A stretch of 12,636 bases of DNA, taken from positions 1 through 12,636 of the forward strand of contig CAJULT010000019.1 in NCBI GenBank assembly GCA_910587225.1, read 5' to 3'. This document shows, in pieces, positions 8,101-12,636 of this stretch. Numbering within the stretch: position 1 is the first letter of the stretch; every line of letters starts with the position of its first letter. The notes beneath the pieces are model-generated. The model did no database searches, was not told where the DNA came from, and was given only the letters and a program-made list of their open reading frames with translations. This stretch comes from an uncultured Christensenellaceae bacterium (lineage in GTDB: Bacteria; Bacillota; Clostridia; Christensenellales; UBA1242). Both the position numbers and the translations under genes were made by a program.

Positions 8101-8529
8101 CATAACAGAATTTGTTTCGATATAAAATTTGCCATTAAGCACATCGATAAAAATCACTCCGTCAGTATATTTGAAGTCGATAGGAATTTGCTCACTGCCA
8201 GTGTCTATGGTTATGCTTCCCTCTGTTGAAAGATTGTCAAGCCCATTTTCTAAGTTGAGGGATGCATTTACGCCAATTAATATGCTTGAAGCAGGGGTTT
8301 CAACTGCAACATCAAGATTGACCGATAGAGCATTAACTGTTGAGAAGTTGTTGTAAATACTGCTAATTTGTGGTGCGATTTTGATTTCGCTGCTGTCGTC
8401 ACCCAGTCCGCCACCTTTGCCGCCAGTAGGGGAAAGGAAGAGTACGCCAACAGCCGTGCCTAGTGTGCAGATGACATACACGAAAAAGTAGCCAAGTATT
8501 TTAGAAATCTTAGTTAAAACTTTTTTCAT
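3577..8529 (-). CDS. Giant repeat-built envelope protein with C-terminal InlB-like repeats
   Basis: I know no name for this 1650-residue protein. The start at 8529 (MKKVLTKIS) has GGAGG 6 bases upstream; an ATG at 8568 lies inside the preceding gene. Residues about 10-32 are a hydrophobic segment after a basic start, a signal peptide or N-terminal anchor; the Cys there is not in a lipobox. Residues about 45-1140 hold five diverged copies of a roughly 190-240 residue beta-rich module. Each has a line like NAIYAEYQGLKLS (near residues 123, 313, 509, 716 and 955), and most follow it with an acidic helix ending in an LG or similar. Residues about 1144-1650 hold six InlB-type repeats with closing lines such as TLYAKW and GWF/GWY. 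There is no LPXTG sorting signal; the protein ends right after the last repeat (TLYAVWDMV). It is the second gene of an operon, 13 bases after the 396-residue gene. Adhesion, lipid binding or surface scaffolding are all possible. Confidence 0.9.
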   Translation of the reverse strand: MKKVLTKISKILGYFFVYVICTLGTAVGVLFLSPTGGKGGGLGDDSSEIKIAPQISSIYNNFSTVNALSVNLDVAVETPASSILIGVNASLNLENGLDNLSTEGSITIDTGSEQIPIDFKYTDGVIFIDVLNGKFYIETNSVMDSLTTLMQLLEVELPDLGSMFGSLDINSILGLLSNLTEVKGKDSITLTITIPVINEQLEVVCDLNYSIKSLSLPKTTIAEGTTIALASQINYPNSVTVVPPTETEYINATHLFSVASGILQTLNEDAIGLNINAKYDGMEFSGSLNADMKDFAAQIQVDLFDRPLSVIAKDNTLYADYQNAAFKFAYSDAGKLQDFIEKLGVNVPLTQIAALLSSFKDGNLMEIIPSLDFGGSSSNGEIDLSILESFTKEDNLYTITINDIGTISIGFNEAGALDSLAFVGLGAEVSMTTTTPKPVNLSNVTYLDVVQLLPAAEAALNTFHSNNYFGSATILYGETEIVADYALSLSPLRAHIGLSAFEQNISVDIDGNAIYAEYQGLKLSAQMGDIDKISQFVQQVLGVEQKEETNLLDTIFDILNPEINPALIKQLETTETGLKVVLFNDLAVSLDYSEKVTGVGISMDALKLNASINAADKLNFNEINANDYTPIVSLLPYVSIIKNYVTESGKQFDISAKATVYDKETAIYQTNNISLQLDLTDKFKFYADAVVSGIAGTKSEGFNLALNAALQYDEATNQDYLYVNYNGLCVKMQSGDLEEIIALIMQMLGMDSGVIPSSEMDLNPLTIIKMFNSVKVYGNTLEIGLDGSQISSDERAKNMKLRIITDGEKLIGLDILGIYTGVTNEEHFDLQLSFNDYTEMTKVDQINNYYIDISGSNNLIKAVANTATLTDFEINGKINLEVSVPILNNIVRDIPINAKIKMVNGKPKVMVKMGLPVIHLSVYNLNNDTSFGTTNTIFNYNTVDKRERTAYIYYDDGYCYFYRTEHDGDKTYEKKLKAPLETVMDDVLYYVQYVTGFSDDIINAIRESLSKEHTIDMSRIFTRKDDKHATDGFVVSDNGMKYNITLDMGNISGDDMMGDMSIGLNVTNKNDKNYIGSINFGINMPFMDSIQLDMVSDDLLISNLDDAIAGKELDFTELDNFVTNYSYAENVEWDAYSGNWQQAAERTFTVNFDSGVSSETFTSVTGKQGETFTLPTFSQSTLETSTSTERDIYNFEGWYSSNDFNEKNKVTEGIIARKNVTLYAKWTPSLQYRTVHFYNGDTLITSQYDLVSTALMNVDIPLYIEKVDGLKLHKLKFAGWVDKNNNPITKIPTYTCNLYASYEEYETLTQYNLHIENGVGAEIPDRLIYNTTDLTKIFEGFDTNDVAINKDGITTTYTFAGWFKDENLEIPFDFLMPNGDITVYAKWDIVSQVYERQFNIYDNGELVYNGLIEEGTEITLPDTLKIDENTKWYLDDSYTQETTLPSVMPNEDVNLYIRNKYEITYVYYAYENGKHTQKTSTASLYQGEALNLPTQNPYEFDVYENGELSKRMYYTFNGYSANRDYQNNIMPNGNITLTSNVKEDYKNYYTISFDISWQRPSGWWGDGTCLQSPNAIPSIKVLDGDTIDPSIYTATSQWKYLGTKNFKVVAWNTTGCKMVTDGLTTHKNYDKLTSLTVTGNTTLYAVWDMV
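5101..8400 (-). repeat. Five diverged tandem protein modules (~190-240 residues)
   Basis: Anchor lines DGVIFIDVLNGKFYIE, DNTLYADYQNAAFKFA, GNAIYAEYQGLKLSAQ, QDYLYVNYNGLCVKMQ and DGYCYFYRTE start near residues 123, 313, 509, 716 and 955, so the periods are 190, 196, 207 and 239. In copies 2 to 4 an acidic helix with a LG (EKLGV, QVLGV, QMLGM) follows, then strands such as LYTITINDIGTISIGF. Alternating hydrophobic strands suggest a beta-sheet shell with a helix, as in LolA or LppX-like lipid-binding folds; that comparison is inference. Boundaries are approximate. Confidence 0.7.
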
Positions 8530-8542
8530 AACTTTCCTCCTT

Positions 8543-9733
8543 TTAAACCGGCATTTGCAGGTTTTCATCGTCCTGCGCCAAGTTGAAATAATATAATGAT
8601 TTCAGGTGTCCGGATGCGCTAATTGGCATTGCTCCACCAAATAAGATGCCATAACTTTCTGTTATGTTGGTTTCAACAAAGTTCCAGTTTTGGTCAATAA
8701 TGACTCGAATTGTTACATTGTTGAACTTTTGTACAGGCATGCCGCTTGTAAACTCAATTTGTTTTACATAGTTAATTACGCTACCTACTGGATCAAGTTT
8801 GAGTGTGAACTCGTAGTTGCCGTCCTCGCGCAAGGTCACCTCAGTTTTTTCATTGTTTAGTACCGTCTTGGATGAAACAATGTATGGTGAGAGATTGTGA
8901 AGGTATGTGCCTGTGGTGTCCTTATAGCCTTGAACTGTGTATGGCTTTATTGCTCCCGTCCAGTCGGCATTCGTTTCGGTAATATTGTTTCCTTGAATAA
9001 CTTCCACTTTGTTGCTACCCTTGGCTGTCACCGAGCAGGTCGCAAGCTGTACAAGAGAACCCACACTTAAGCTTTCAAAGGTATATTTGCTTCCGTTGAA
9101 TTTACGGCGGCTGTAAACTGTTTGTGTCATGCCCGCGGCGGTAGTTGCACCGTCCAAACTTAAAACAAAGAAATTTTTAGCAAAGGTGCTATTGTACTCA
9201 GCTAGCATGAAGTTTTGGCTAGGTGTGAGTTTTGTAGGGTCGGTGATGCCTTGATCTTTTGCTAGGCTTACCCAGTTTTGCTTGTCAGCCTCGGTGGGTG
9301 AGGTCTTGCCAGTGACGAGCTTGAGAAGTTCATCAGTGTCGTCACGGAACTGGCTTTCGGTATAGCCCGAAAAGTCAACTGCGCCGCCCATGCTGTTTTT
9401 ATACAAAGTGCCTAGTACAGCGCCTGTCATTACGCCAAGTATCAAAATGCTGGAGATGCGGAGAAGGCGACCTTTCCAAGATGTTCTCTTGTTTTGAAGC
9501 TTATCAGCAGGGGAGAAAGTGCCTTCCGCATTTCTCGCACGGCTCATATTCTTTTTTCGAGAGTACTTGTAAAGCGTTTTTTGCTGGTCGTCTACCGTAA
9601 CAGGTTTGCCATGCTCTTCTTCGACGAAATAACCCTCTACTTCTGTAGAGGTGGCGGCTGCACTGCTTGGTTGTATATCAACAGCCGAGACTTCTAGCTT
9701 TTTTAAGTCTTCGGCAGGAAAATCCTTTTTCAT
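8543..9733 (-). CDS. Single-pass membrane protein, unknown function
   Basis: I do not recognise this 396-residue protein. Residues 1-89 are charged and probably cytoplasmic, with a very basic patch just before the membrane (KYSRKKNMSRARN, then KRTSWKGR). Residues about 90-111 (ISSILILGVMTGAVLGTLY) form one transmembrane helix, so the positive-inside rule predicts a cytoplasmic N-terminus and about 285 residues outside. The outer part is beta-rich in its second half, with strands such as YEFTLKLDP and VTIRVIIDQ that resemble the modules of the giant protein downstream. The start at 9733 has only a weak AGGA site 6 bases upstream, within a 14-bp palindrome. First gene of a two-gene operon: its stop is 13 bases before the next start. 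The pair may work together at the cell surface; this is inferred from position. Confidence 0.85.
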   Translation of the reverse strand: MKKDFPAEDLKKLEVSAVDIQPSSAAATSTEVEGYFVEEEHGKPVTVDDQQKTLYKYSRKKNMSRARNAEGTFSPADKLQNKRTSWKGRLLRISSILILGVMTGAVLGTLYKNSMGGAVDFSGYTESQFRDDTDELLKLVTGKTSPTEADKQNWVSLAKDQGITDPTKLTPSQNFMLAEYNSTFAKNFFVLSLDGATTAAGMTQTVYSRRKFNGSKYTFESLSVGSLVQLATCSVTAKGSNKVEVIQGNNITETNADWTGAIKPYTVQGYKDTTGTYLHNLSPYIVSSKTVLNNEKTEVTLREDGNYEFTLKLDPVGSVINYVKQIEFTSGMPVQKFNNVTIRVIIDQNWNFVETNITESYGILFGGAMPISASGHLKSLYYFNLAQDDENLQMPV

Positions 9734-9739
9734 TTTTGT

Positions 9740-9753
9740 CCTATTTAAATAGG
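9740..9753. promoter_or_regulatory. Perfect 14-bp palindrome over the ribosome binding site of the envelope operon
   Basis: CCTATTTAAATAGG is a perfect palindrome beginning 7 bases upstream of the start codon at 9733. On the minus strand its last bases supply the weak AGGA site. It could be an operator or an RNA fold that hides the site, but in AT-rich DNA chance is also plausible. Confidence 0.3.
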
Positions 9754-9844
9754 GGCTTATTAAGTTGGAAATATGTGAATAGTGTTTTTAAGCAAAACCC
9801 TATGATAATTTGAATTTGGATATATATTTAATATATCAATGTAT

Positions 9845-9873
9845 ATATTACAACATTACAACCTAATTGTCAA
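9845..9873 (-). promoter_or_regulatory. Promoter of the envelope operon
   Basis: On the minus strand TTGACA (9873-9868) and TAATAT (9850-9845) have a 17-base spacer. Initiation near 9838 would give a leader of about 105 bases before 9733. A second TGTCAA (9882-9887) lies 14 bp away as a direct repeat of the -35 sequence but has no fitting -10 box. Confidence 0.7.
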
Positions 9874-9952
9874 ACAAAATTTGTCAATTTTTTTAAATTT
9901 TTTCTCCTATCTAAAAATTTTTTAATTTTATGTATAAATATGCAATTTTCAT

Positions 9953-9981
9953 TTGATTTATGCAAAAATTTGTGTTATCAT
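9953..9981 (+). promoter_or_regulatory. Promoter of the 224-residue gene
   Basis: TTGATT (9953-9958) and TATCAT (9976-9981) are 17 bases apart, and a TG one base before the -10 makes it an extended -10 promoter. Initiation near 9988 leaves about 15 bases of leader, nearly all of it ribosome binding site. Confidence 0.6.
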
Positions 9982-10002
9982 AAAAGTCCAAAGGAGAACA
10001 AA

Positions 10003-10677
10003 ATGAGCTTTGCGAGAAATATAACGACAGAATTAACAAGTAAAAATATAGGCGTTGAAGGGGAAGAATTTTACGCATTAGTAGAAGGGTATGCGAGCAA
10101 AGTTGCAGCCCTAAATGGCCTAGAAATAGAGAGAGATTTTGACCTTTTAGGCAAAGCTCAGGCGGTAGCAATCAACGATAATGAGAAGGTAAAAGCAGAG
10201 TGCGAACTGGCGTTTTTAAACTACCTCGAAACAGTTGATAAAGGAGTGAAAGAGGTTATGCTGTCGCAAAATGACAATGCCGATAAGCTTCAAAAATTGC
10301 ATGATTATGCATTGAACCTTGCCTGCGGGCAGGAGCGCAATTTTGGGGTGGCTTCCTACCGCAAAAGTAGCCATATTGCAGACCTACTTCAAAAGGAAGA
10401 AAATGTTTACAAAGCAGGGCGCGAAGCATACCAAAAAATGAGCGAAGTTAAGTATAACGAAGACACGCTATTAAGGCTTGTTAACCTATATAAAGCAAGG
10501 GGCGCAGAGGGGGATGACGAGGCGCTTAAAGAAATGGCTCTTTCCCAGGTAAATAGGGCAGAAGAGGAGTTTTTTACAAGCCAAATGAGATATGTAAATG
10601 CGGTAGTTGATGCGCTGGTGGAAGACGAGGTTAGAATGGAAAAAGCAAGGGCAGAAGAGGCAGTTTCATTTGCTTAA
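10003..10677 (+). CDS. Hypothetical helical cytoplasmic protein
   Basis: No family is recognised. The start at 10003 (MSFARNITTE) is chosen because AAGGAG lies 6 bases upstream; an earlier ATG at 9940 precedes the promoter and its extra residues look non-coding. The 224-residue product is rich in Glu, Lys, Ala and Leu, has no signal peptide or membrane segment, and is predicted almost all alpha-helical with amphipathic stretches (for example residues 70-100 and 165-220), ending in a Glu/Arg/Lys-rich helix. It has two Cys and no catalytic motif that I can see. It stands alone, divergent from the envelope operon and 203 bp before rplM, with no obvious terminator after it. A scaffold or regulatory protein is possible, without evidence. 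Confidence 0.85.
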   Translation: MSFARNITTELTSKNIGVEGEEFYALVEGYASKVAALNGLEIERDFDLLGKAQAVAINDNEKVKAECELAFLNYLETVDKGVKEVMLSQNDNADKLQKLHDYALNLACGQERNFGVASYRKSSHIADLLQKEENVYKAGREAYQKMSEVKYNEDTLLRLVNLYKARGAEGDDEALKEMALSQVNRAEEEFFTSQMRYVNAVVDALVEDEVRMEKARAEEAVSFA

Positions 10678-10764
10678 AATTATCTGAATTTTCAATCAAA
10701 TCAAATTTGCAACGTGGACGGATGTGCGCGCTTGAAAAAACTTGAAAAATATTTGCGAAAACGC

Positions 10765-10793
10765 TTGACAATAGGTGATTATTTATATAAAAT
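10765..10793 (+). promoter_or_regulatory. Promoter of rplM-rpsI
   Basis: Consensus TTGACA (10765-10770) and TAAAAT (10788-10793) with a 17-base spacer. Initiation near 10800 gives a leader of about 80 bases before rplM, long enough for a regulatory fold. Confidence 0.85.
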
Positions 10794-10799
10794 AATATC

Positions 10800-10870
10800 A
10801 GTCTTAATTTGAAGGCGTTTTTTGTTTGCATTAGCCCCGCGGATGAGAAAGGTTTTCTAGGACACATTTT
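10800..10870 (+). promoter_or_regulatory. Candidate L13 leader (ribosomal protein autoregulation)
   Basis: The leader of rplM holds a GC-rich stretch (GCCCCGCGGATGAG, 10834-10847) unlike the AT-rich surroundings. Next come a small hairpin AGAAA/TTTCT (10846-10858) and GGACAC (10860-10865), just before the ribosome binding site. In Firmicutes rplM is known to be preceded by a structured L13 leader thought to bind L13 and repress rplM-rpsI. Position and composition fit, but I cannot confirm the covariance fold from one sequence. Confidence 0.5.
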
Positions 10871-10880
10871 GGAGGAAATA

Positions 10881-11324
10881 ATGAAAACTTATATGGCAAA
10901 AGCAGCGGACGTTGAAAGAAAATGGTTCGTTGTTGACGCAACAGGTATGCCTCTTGGAAGGCTCTCAACCGCTGTTGCTGATATGTTAACTGGTAAAAAG
11001 AAAACAATTTACACTCCACACGTTGACACAGGTGACTATGTTATCGTTATCAATAGTGACAAACTTGTTCTCACAGGCAACAAACTCACAGATAAGAAGA
11101 TGAGATATCACACTGGTTATGTTGGTGGACTTAAAGAAGTAGGGTATGACAAACTTATGGCTGAAAAGTCTGACAAGGTTGTAGAGAAGGCAGTTAAAGG
11201 TATGCTTCCTAAAACAACTCTTGGAAGAAAACAGTTCACAAGACTTCATGTTTACAAAGATGCAAATCATGGACATGAGGCTCAAAAACCTGAAACAATT
11301 ACACTTAAAGGAGCGAGAAACTAA
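10881..11324 (+). CDS. rplM: 50S ribosomal protein L13
   Basis: L13 is an early-assembly protein of the large subunit that binds 23S rRNA. The 147-residue product shows the family hallmarks: MAKAADVERKWFVVDA at the N-terminus, MPLGRLST, the TGKKKTIYTPHVDTGDYVIV line, KLTDKKMRYHTGYVGG, and KGMLPKTTLGRKQFTRLHVY near the end. The start at 10881 has GGAGG 5 bases upstream; extending upstream would translate the leader. Length is normal (family about 142-148). It overlaps rpsI by one base, the usual rplM-rpsI pairing. Confidence 0.98.
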   Translation: MKTYMAKAADVERKWFVVDATGMPLGRLSTAVADMLTGKKKTIYTPHVDTGDYVIVINSDKLVLTGNKLTDKKMRYHTGYVGGLKEVGYDKLMAEKSDKVVEKAVKGMLPKTTLGRKQFTRLHVYKDANHGHEAQKPETITLKGARN

Positions 11325-11728
11325 TGGCAGAGAAGAAAGTTAATCCACAAATCATCTCAACCGGTAGAAGAAAGAAGTCTATCGCAAGAGTTAGACTTAT
11401 GCCGGGAAATGGTAAAATCACTGTAAATGGCCGTGAAATTGGCGAATATCTTCAAAGAGATACTCTTCTTTTAGTTGCTCGTCAACCACTTGCTCTTACA
11501 GACACTGCAAATAAATATGACATTACTGTTAATGTTGTAGGCGGTGGAATTTCTGGTCAGGCAGGCGCTATCTGTCACGGAATTGCAAGAGCGCTTGTCA
11601 AAGCAAGTGAAACTTACAAGAAAGAGCTTAAAGAAGCAGGACTTCTCACTCGTGATCCTCGTATGAAGGAAAGAAAGAAGTACGGCTTGAAGAAGGCGAG
11701 AAAGGCATCTCAATTCTCTAAGAGATAG
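11324..11728 (+). CDS. rpsI: 30S ribosomal protein S9
   Basis: S9 sits in the head of the small subunit, and its C-terminal tail reaches toward the P-site tRNA. The 134-residue product has the S9 signature TGRRKKSIARVRLMPG, the line KITVNGREIGEYL, GGGISGQAGAICHGIARAL, and the basic tail ending in SQFSKR, whose last Arg is the conserved tRNA-contacting residue. Its ATG overlaps the rplM TAA by one base (TAATG), suggesting coupled translation; AAAGGAG lies about 10 bases upstream. Full length, with a terminator 17 bp after the stop. Confidence 0.98.
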   Translation: MAEKKVNPQIISTGRRKKSIARVRLMPGNGKITVNGREIGEYLQRDTLLLVARQPLALTDTANKYDITVNVVGGGISGQAGAICHGIARALVKASETYKKELKEAGLLTRDPRMKERKKYGLKKARKASQFSKR

Positions 11729-11745
11729 TTATTTAATAATAACAG

Positions 11746-11770
11746 AAAGTCCACATTTGTGGGCTTTTTT
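11746..11770 (+). terminator. Terminator of rplM-rpsI
   Basis: AAAGTCCAC (11746-11754) pairs with GTGGGCTTT with one T-G pair, and a run of seven T follows on the plus strand. A weaker AT-rich hairpin, GTTATT/AATAAC (11728-11743), precedes it. The stem is 9-10 bp with a loop of 2-4 bases. Confidence 0.85.
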
Positions 11771-11788
11771 TGTATTAAAAATTCGGTA

Positions 11789-11817
11789 TTGACTGAAATA
11801 ATAAAATATGTTATTAT
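11789..11817 (+). promoter_or_regulatory. Promoter of the 238-residue gene
   Basis: TTGACT (11789-11794) and TATTAT (11812-11817) are 17 bases apart, with a TG one base before the -10 (extended -10). Predicted initiation near 11824 falls at the ribosome binding site (AAGGGGA, 11823-11829), so the mRNA leader would be only about 11 bases. Confidence 0.65.
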
Positions 11818-11834
11818 AAAGCAAGGGGAAACAA

Positions 11835-12551
11835 ATGAAAACGATAAAAAGCAACAGTTTAGATAGAAGCTATATAATAGCAAAAGCAAAAAATATCTGT
11901 GGTTATATTGGTACAGAAGGGTATATTTCTATTTTGCATAAGTTATCAATGACCGGTGTGGGGCAAGTTGATGCCATTAGAGATTCTTTGTTAAAAAAAT
12001 ATAATTTTGCAAAAAATAAGAAGTTTGAGTATTTGGTAGTGGAAAACTATTTATATAGTAATTCAATTCAAGATGCATTTAATTTATTGCTACTTATCGA
12101 CAATGGTTCATTGATAAATGATAAGTTAAAAGCTTGGCTTGCAGAGAAAATGTTTAATTATGATTTCATCGATTATGAAGAAAAGGGGCTTGATATAGCG
12201 CTTACTAAGAAAAATTTGATAAATTCAATATTGCGTCAAATTAACAATATGTGTGAGCCAAATAACCTTAAAGTTGAAAATCTAGGGAGAGTTCTCGCTT
12301 GCGTCCAAATTTCAAAATACTTAACCGAAAATGGTTATTGCAACAAGGAACTTTTGACTTTGGTAAAATCAATTTGCGCTTTTGATAAACTAATGACAAT
12401 CGCGCAGATTGACGATATTGATCCAATTAAAAAAGAATATTTCCAGATCATGCACAAGCAGTATACGCTTGATAAAAATTCTCGTCCAAAAGCAAGAGAA
12501 AGTTTTAATAACTTGGCTAAACTATCCCTTTTGGAAGATGAGGAAAATTAA
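11835..12551 (+). CDS. Hypothetical helical protein
   Basis: No family is recognised. The 238-residue product starts at 11835 with AAGGGGA 5 bases upstream. It is soluble, rich in Lys, Asn, Leu and Ile, with repeated helical stretches of the form YLYSNSIQDAFNLLLLID and LINSILRQINN and no membrane segment. Its C-terminus is acidic (LLEDEEN). Four Cys (at about residues 22, 140, 155 and 168) and one more near 181 are scattered, not paired as in a zinc site. It has its own promoter after the rpsI terminator, so it is not part of the ribosomal operon. Composition is more AT-rich than rpsI. A helical-repeat or accessory protein is possible. Confidence 0.8.
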   Translation: MKTIKSNSLDRSYIIAKAKNICGYIGTEGYISILHKLSMTGVGQVDAIRDSLLKKYNFAKNKKFEYLVVENYLYSNSIQDAFNLLLLIDNGSLINDKLKAWLAEKMFNYDFIDYEEKGLDIALTKKNLINSILRQINNMCEPNNLKVENLGRVLACVQISKYLTENGYCNKELLTLVKSICAFDKLMTIAQIDDIDPIKKEYFQIMHKQYTLDKNSRPKARESFNNLAKLSLLEDEEN

Positions 12552-12565
12552 GTATATTTAAATAA

Positions 12566-12636
12566 CTATTCATGTGGATTTTTAGCATTATTAAGGAATT
12601 CTTTACTATCACTGGCAAGAGCAATCTTGCCATATT
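12566..12636 (-). CDS. Probable C-terminal end of a gene entering from the right
   Basis: On the minus strand 22 codons are open from the right edge to a TAG at 12566-12568, with a natural-looking sequence containing KIALASDSKEFLNNAKN. Its stop is 14 bases from the end of the convergent 238-residue gene. It is too short to name a family, and the open frame could be chance. The 8-bp GCAA-looped hairpin at 12613-12632 falls inside it. Confidence 0.4.
   Translation of the reverse strand, partial: YGKIALASDSKEFLNNAKNPHE

Noticed and set aside
3671..8356. Several plus-strand open frames and a minus-strand frame (3783-4031) inside the giant envelope gene
   Set aside because: All are shadows of the 1650-codon frame, which has a clear start, repeats and consistent protein composition.
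8425..8529. Lipoprotein signal peptide on the giant protein
   Set aside because: The Cys in the hydrophobic segment is preceded by Val-Ile and followed by more membrane-like sequence, which does not fit a lipobox.
10731..10750. Tandem 10-mer CTTGAAAAAA/CTTGAAAAAT before the rplM promoter
   Set aside because: Only two low-complexity copies; chance is likely in AT-rich DNA.
12613..12632. Hairpin TGGCAAGA-GCAA-TCTTGCCA as a terminator
   Set aside because: No T tract follows on either strand, and it lies within a likely coding frame on the minus strand.

Overview
The window looks like chromosomal DNA of a low-GC Gram-positive bacterium (Bacillota, probably an uncultured Clostridia-type gut lineage). 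The grounds are AT-rich spacers, strong GGAGG ribosome binding sites, TTGACA/TATAAT promoters with 17-base spacers, hairpin-plus-T terminators, an rplM-rpsI operon of Firmicutes type, and a giant envelope protein with InlB-type repeats. The lineage is an inference; no marker here fixes genus or family.

Layout. (1) Positions 1-1298 hold the 3' part of an AT-rich gene of unknown function with a C-terminal zinc ribbon; it stops against a tRNA gene and may belong to an integrated island. (2) Positions 1309-1736 hold, on the minus strand, an intact tRNA-Arg(CCT) preceded by two diverged tandem units of 175 and 176 bp. Each unit is a 39-nt 5' tRNA half cut off just after the same anticodon loop, followed by about 136 bp of non-tRNA sequence. 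A perfect-consensus promoter reads into the array. This is the most unusual structure in the window and looks like serial site-specific integration at the anticodon loop. (3) glmS (1841-3541) makes glucosamine-6-phosphate for cell-wall precursors; it is compact and has no room for a glmS ribozyme. (4) A convergent minus-strand two-gene operon (9733 to 3577) encodes a 396-residue single-pass membrane protein and a 1650-residue envelope protein built of five diverged copies of one module followed by six InlB-like repeats. (5) A divergent gene (10003-10677) encodes a 224-residue helical soluble protein of unknown role. (6) rplM-rpsI (ribosomal proteins L13 and S9) has its own promoter and a leader that may be an L13 autoregulatory RNA. 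(7) A 238-residue helical hypothetical protein follows under its own promoter, and a likely gene tail enters from the right edge on the minus strand.

How the parts relate. The glmS, rplM-rpsI and tRNA-Arg genes are housekeeping. The envelope operon and the 224-residue gene share a 269-bp divergent promoter region and could be co-regulated, but nothing in the sequence proves a shared pathway. The left edge and tRNA array are the accessory-looking part. No transposase, integrase, CRISPR array or recognisable defence gene lies inside the window.
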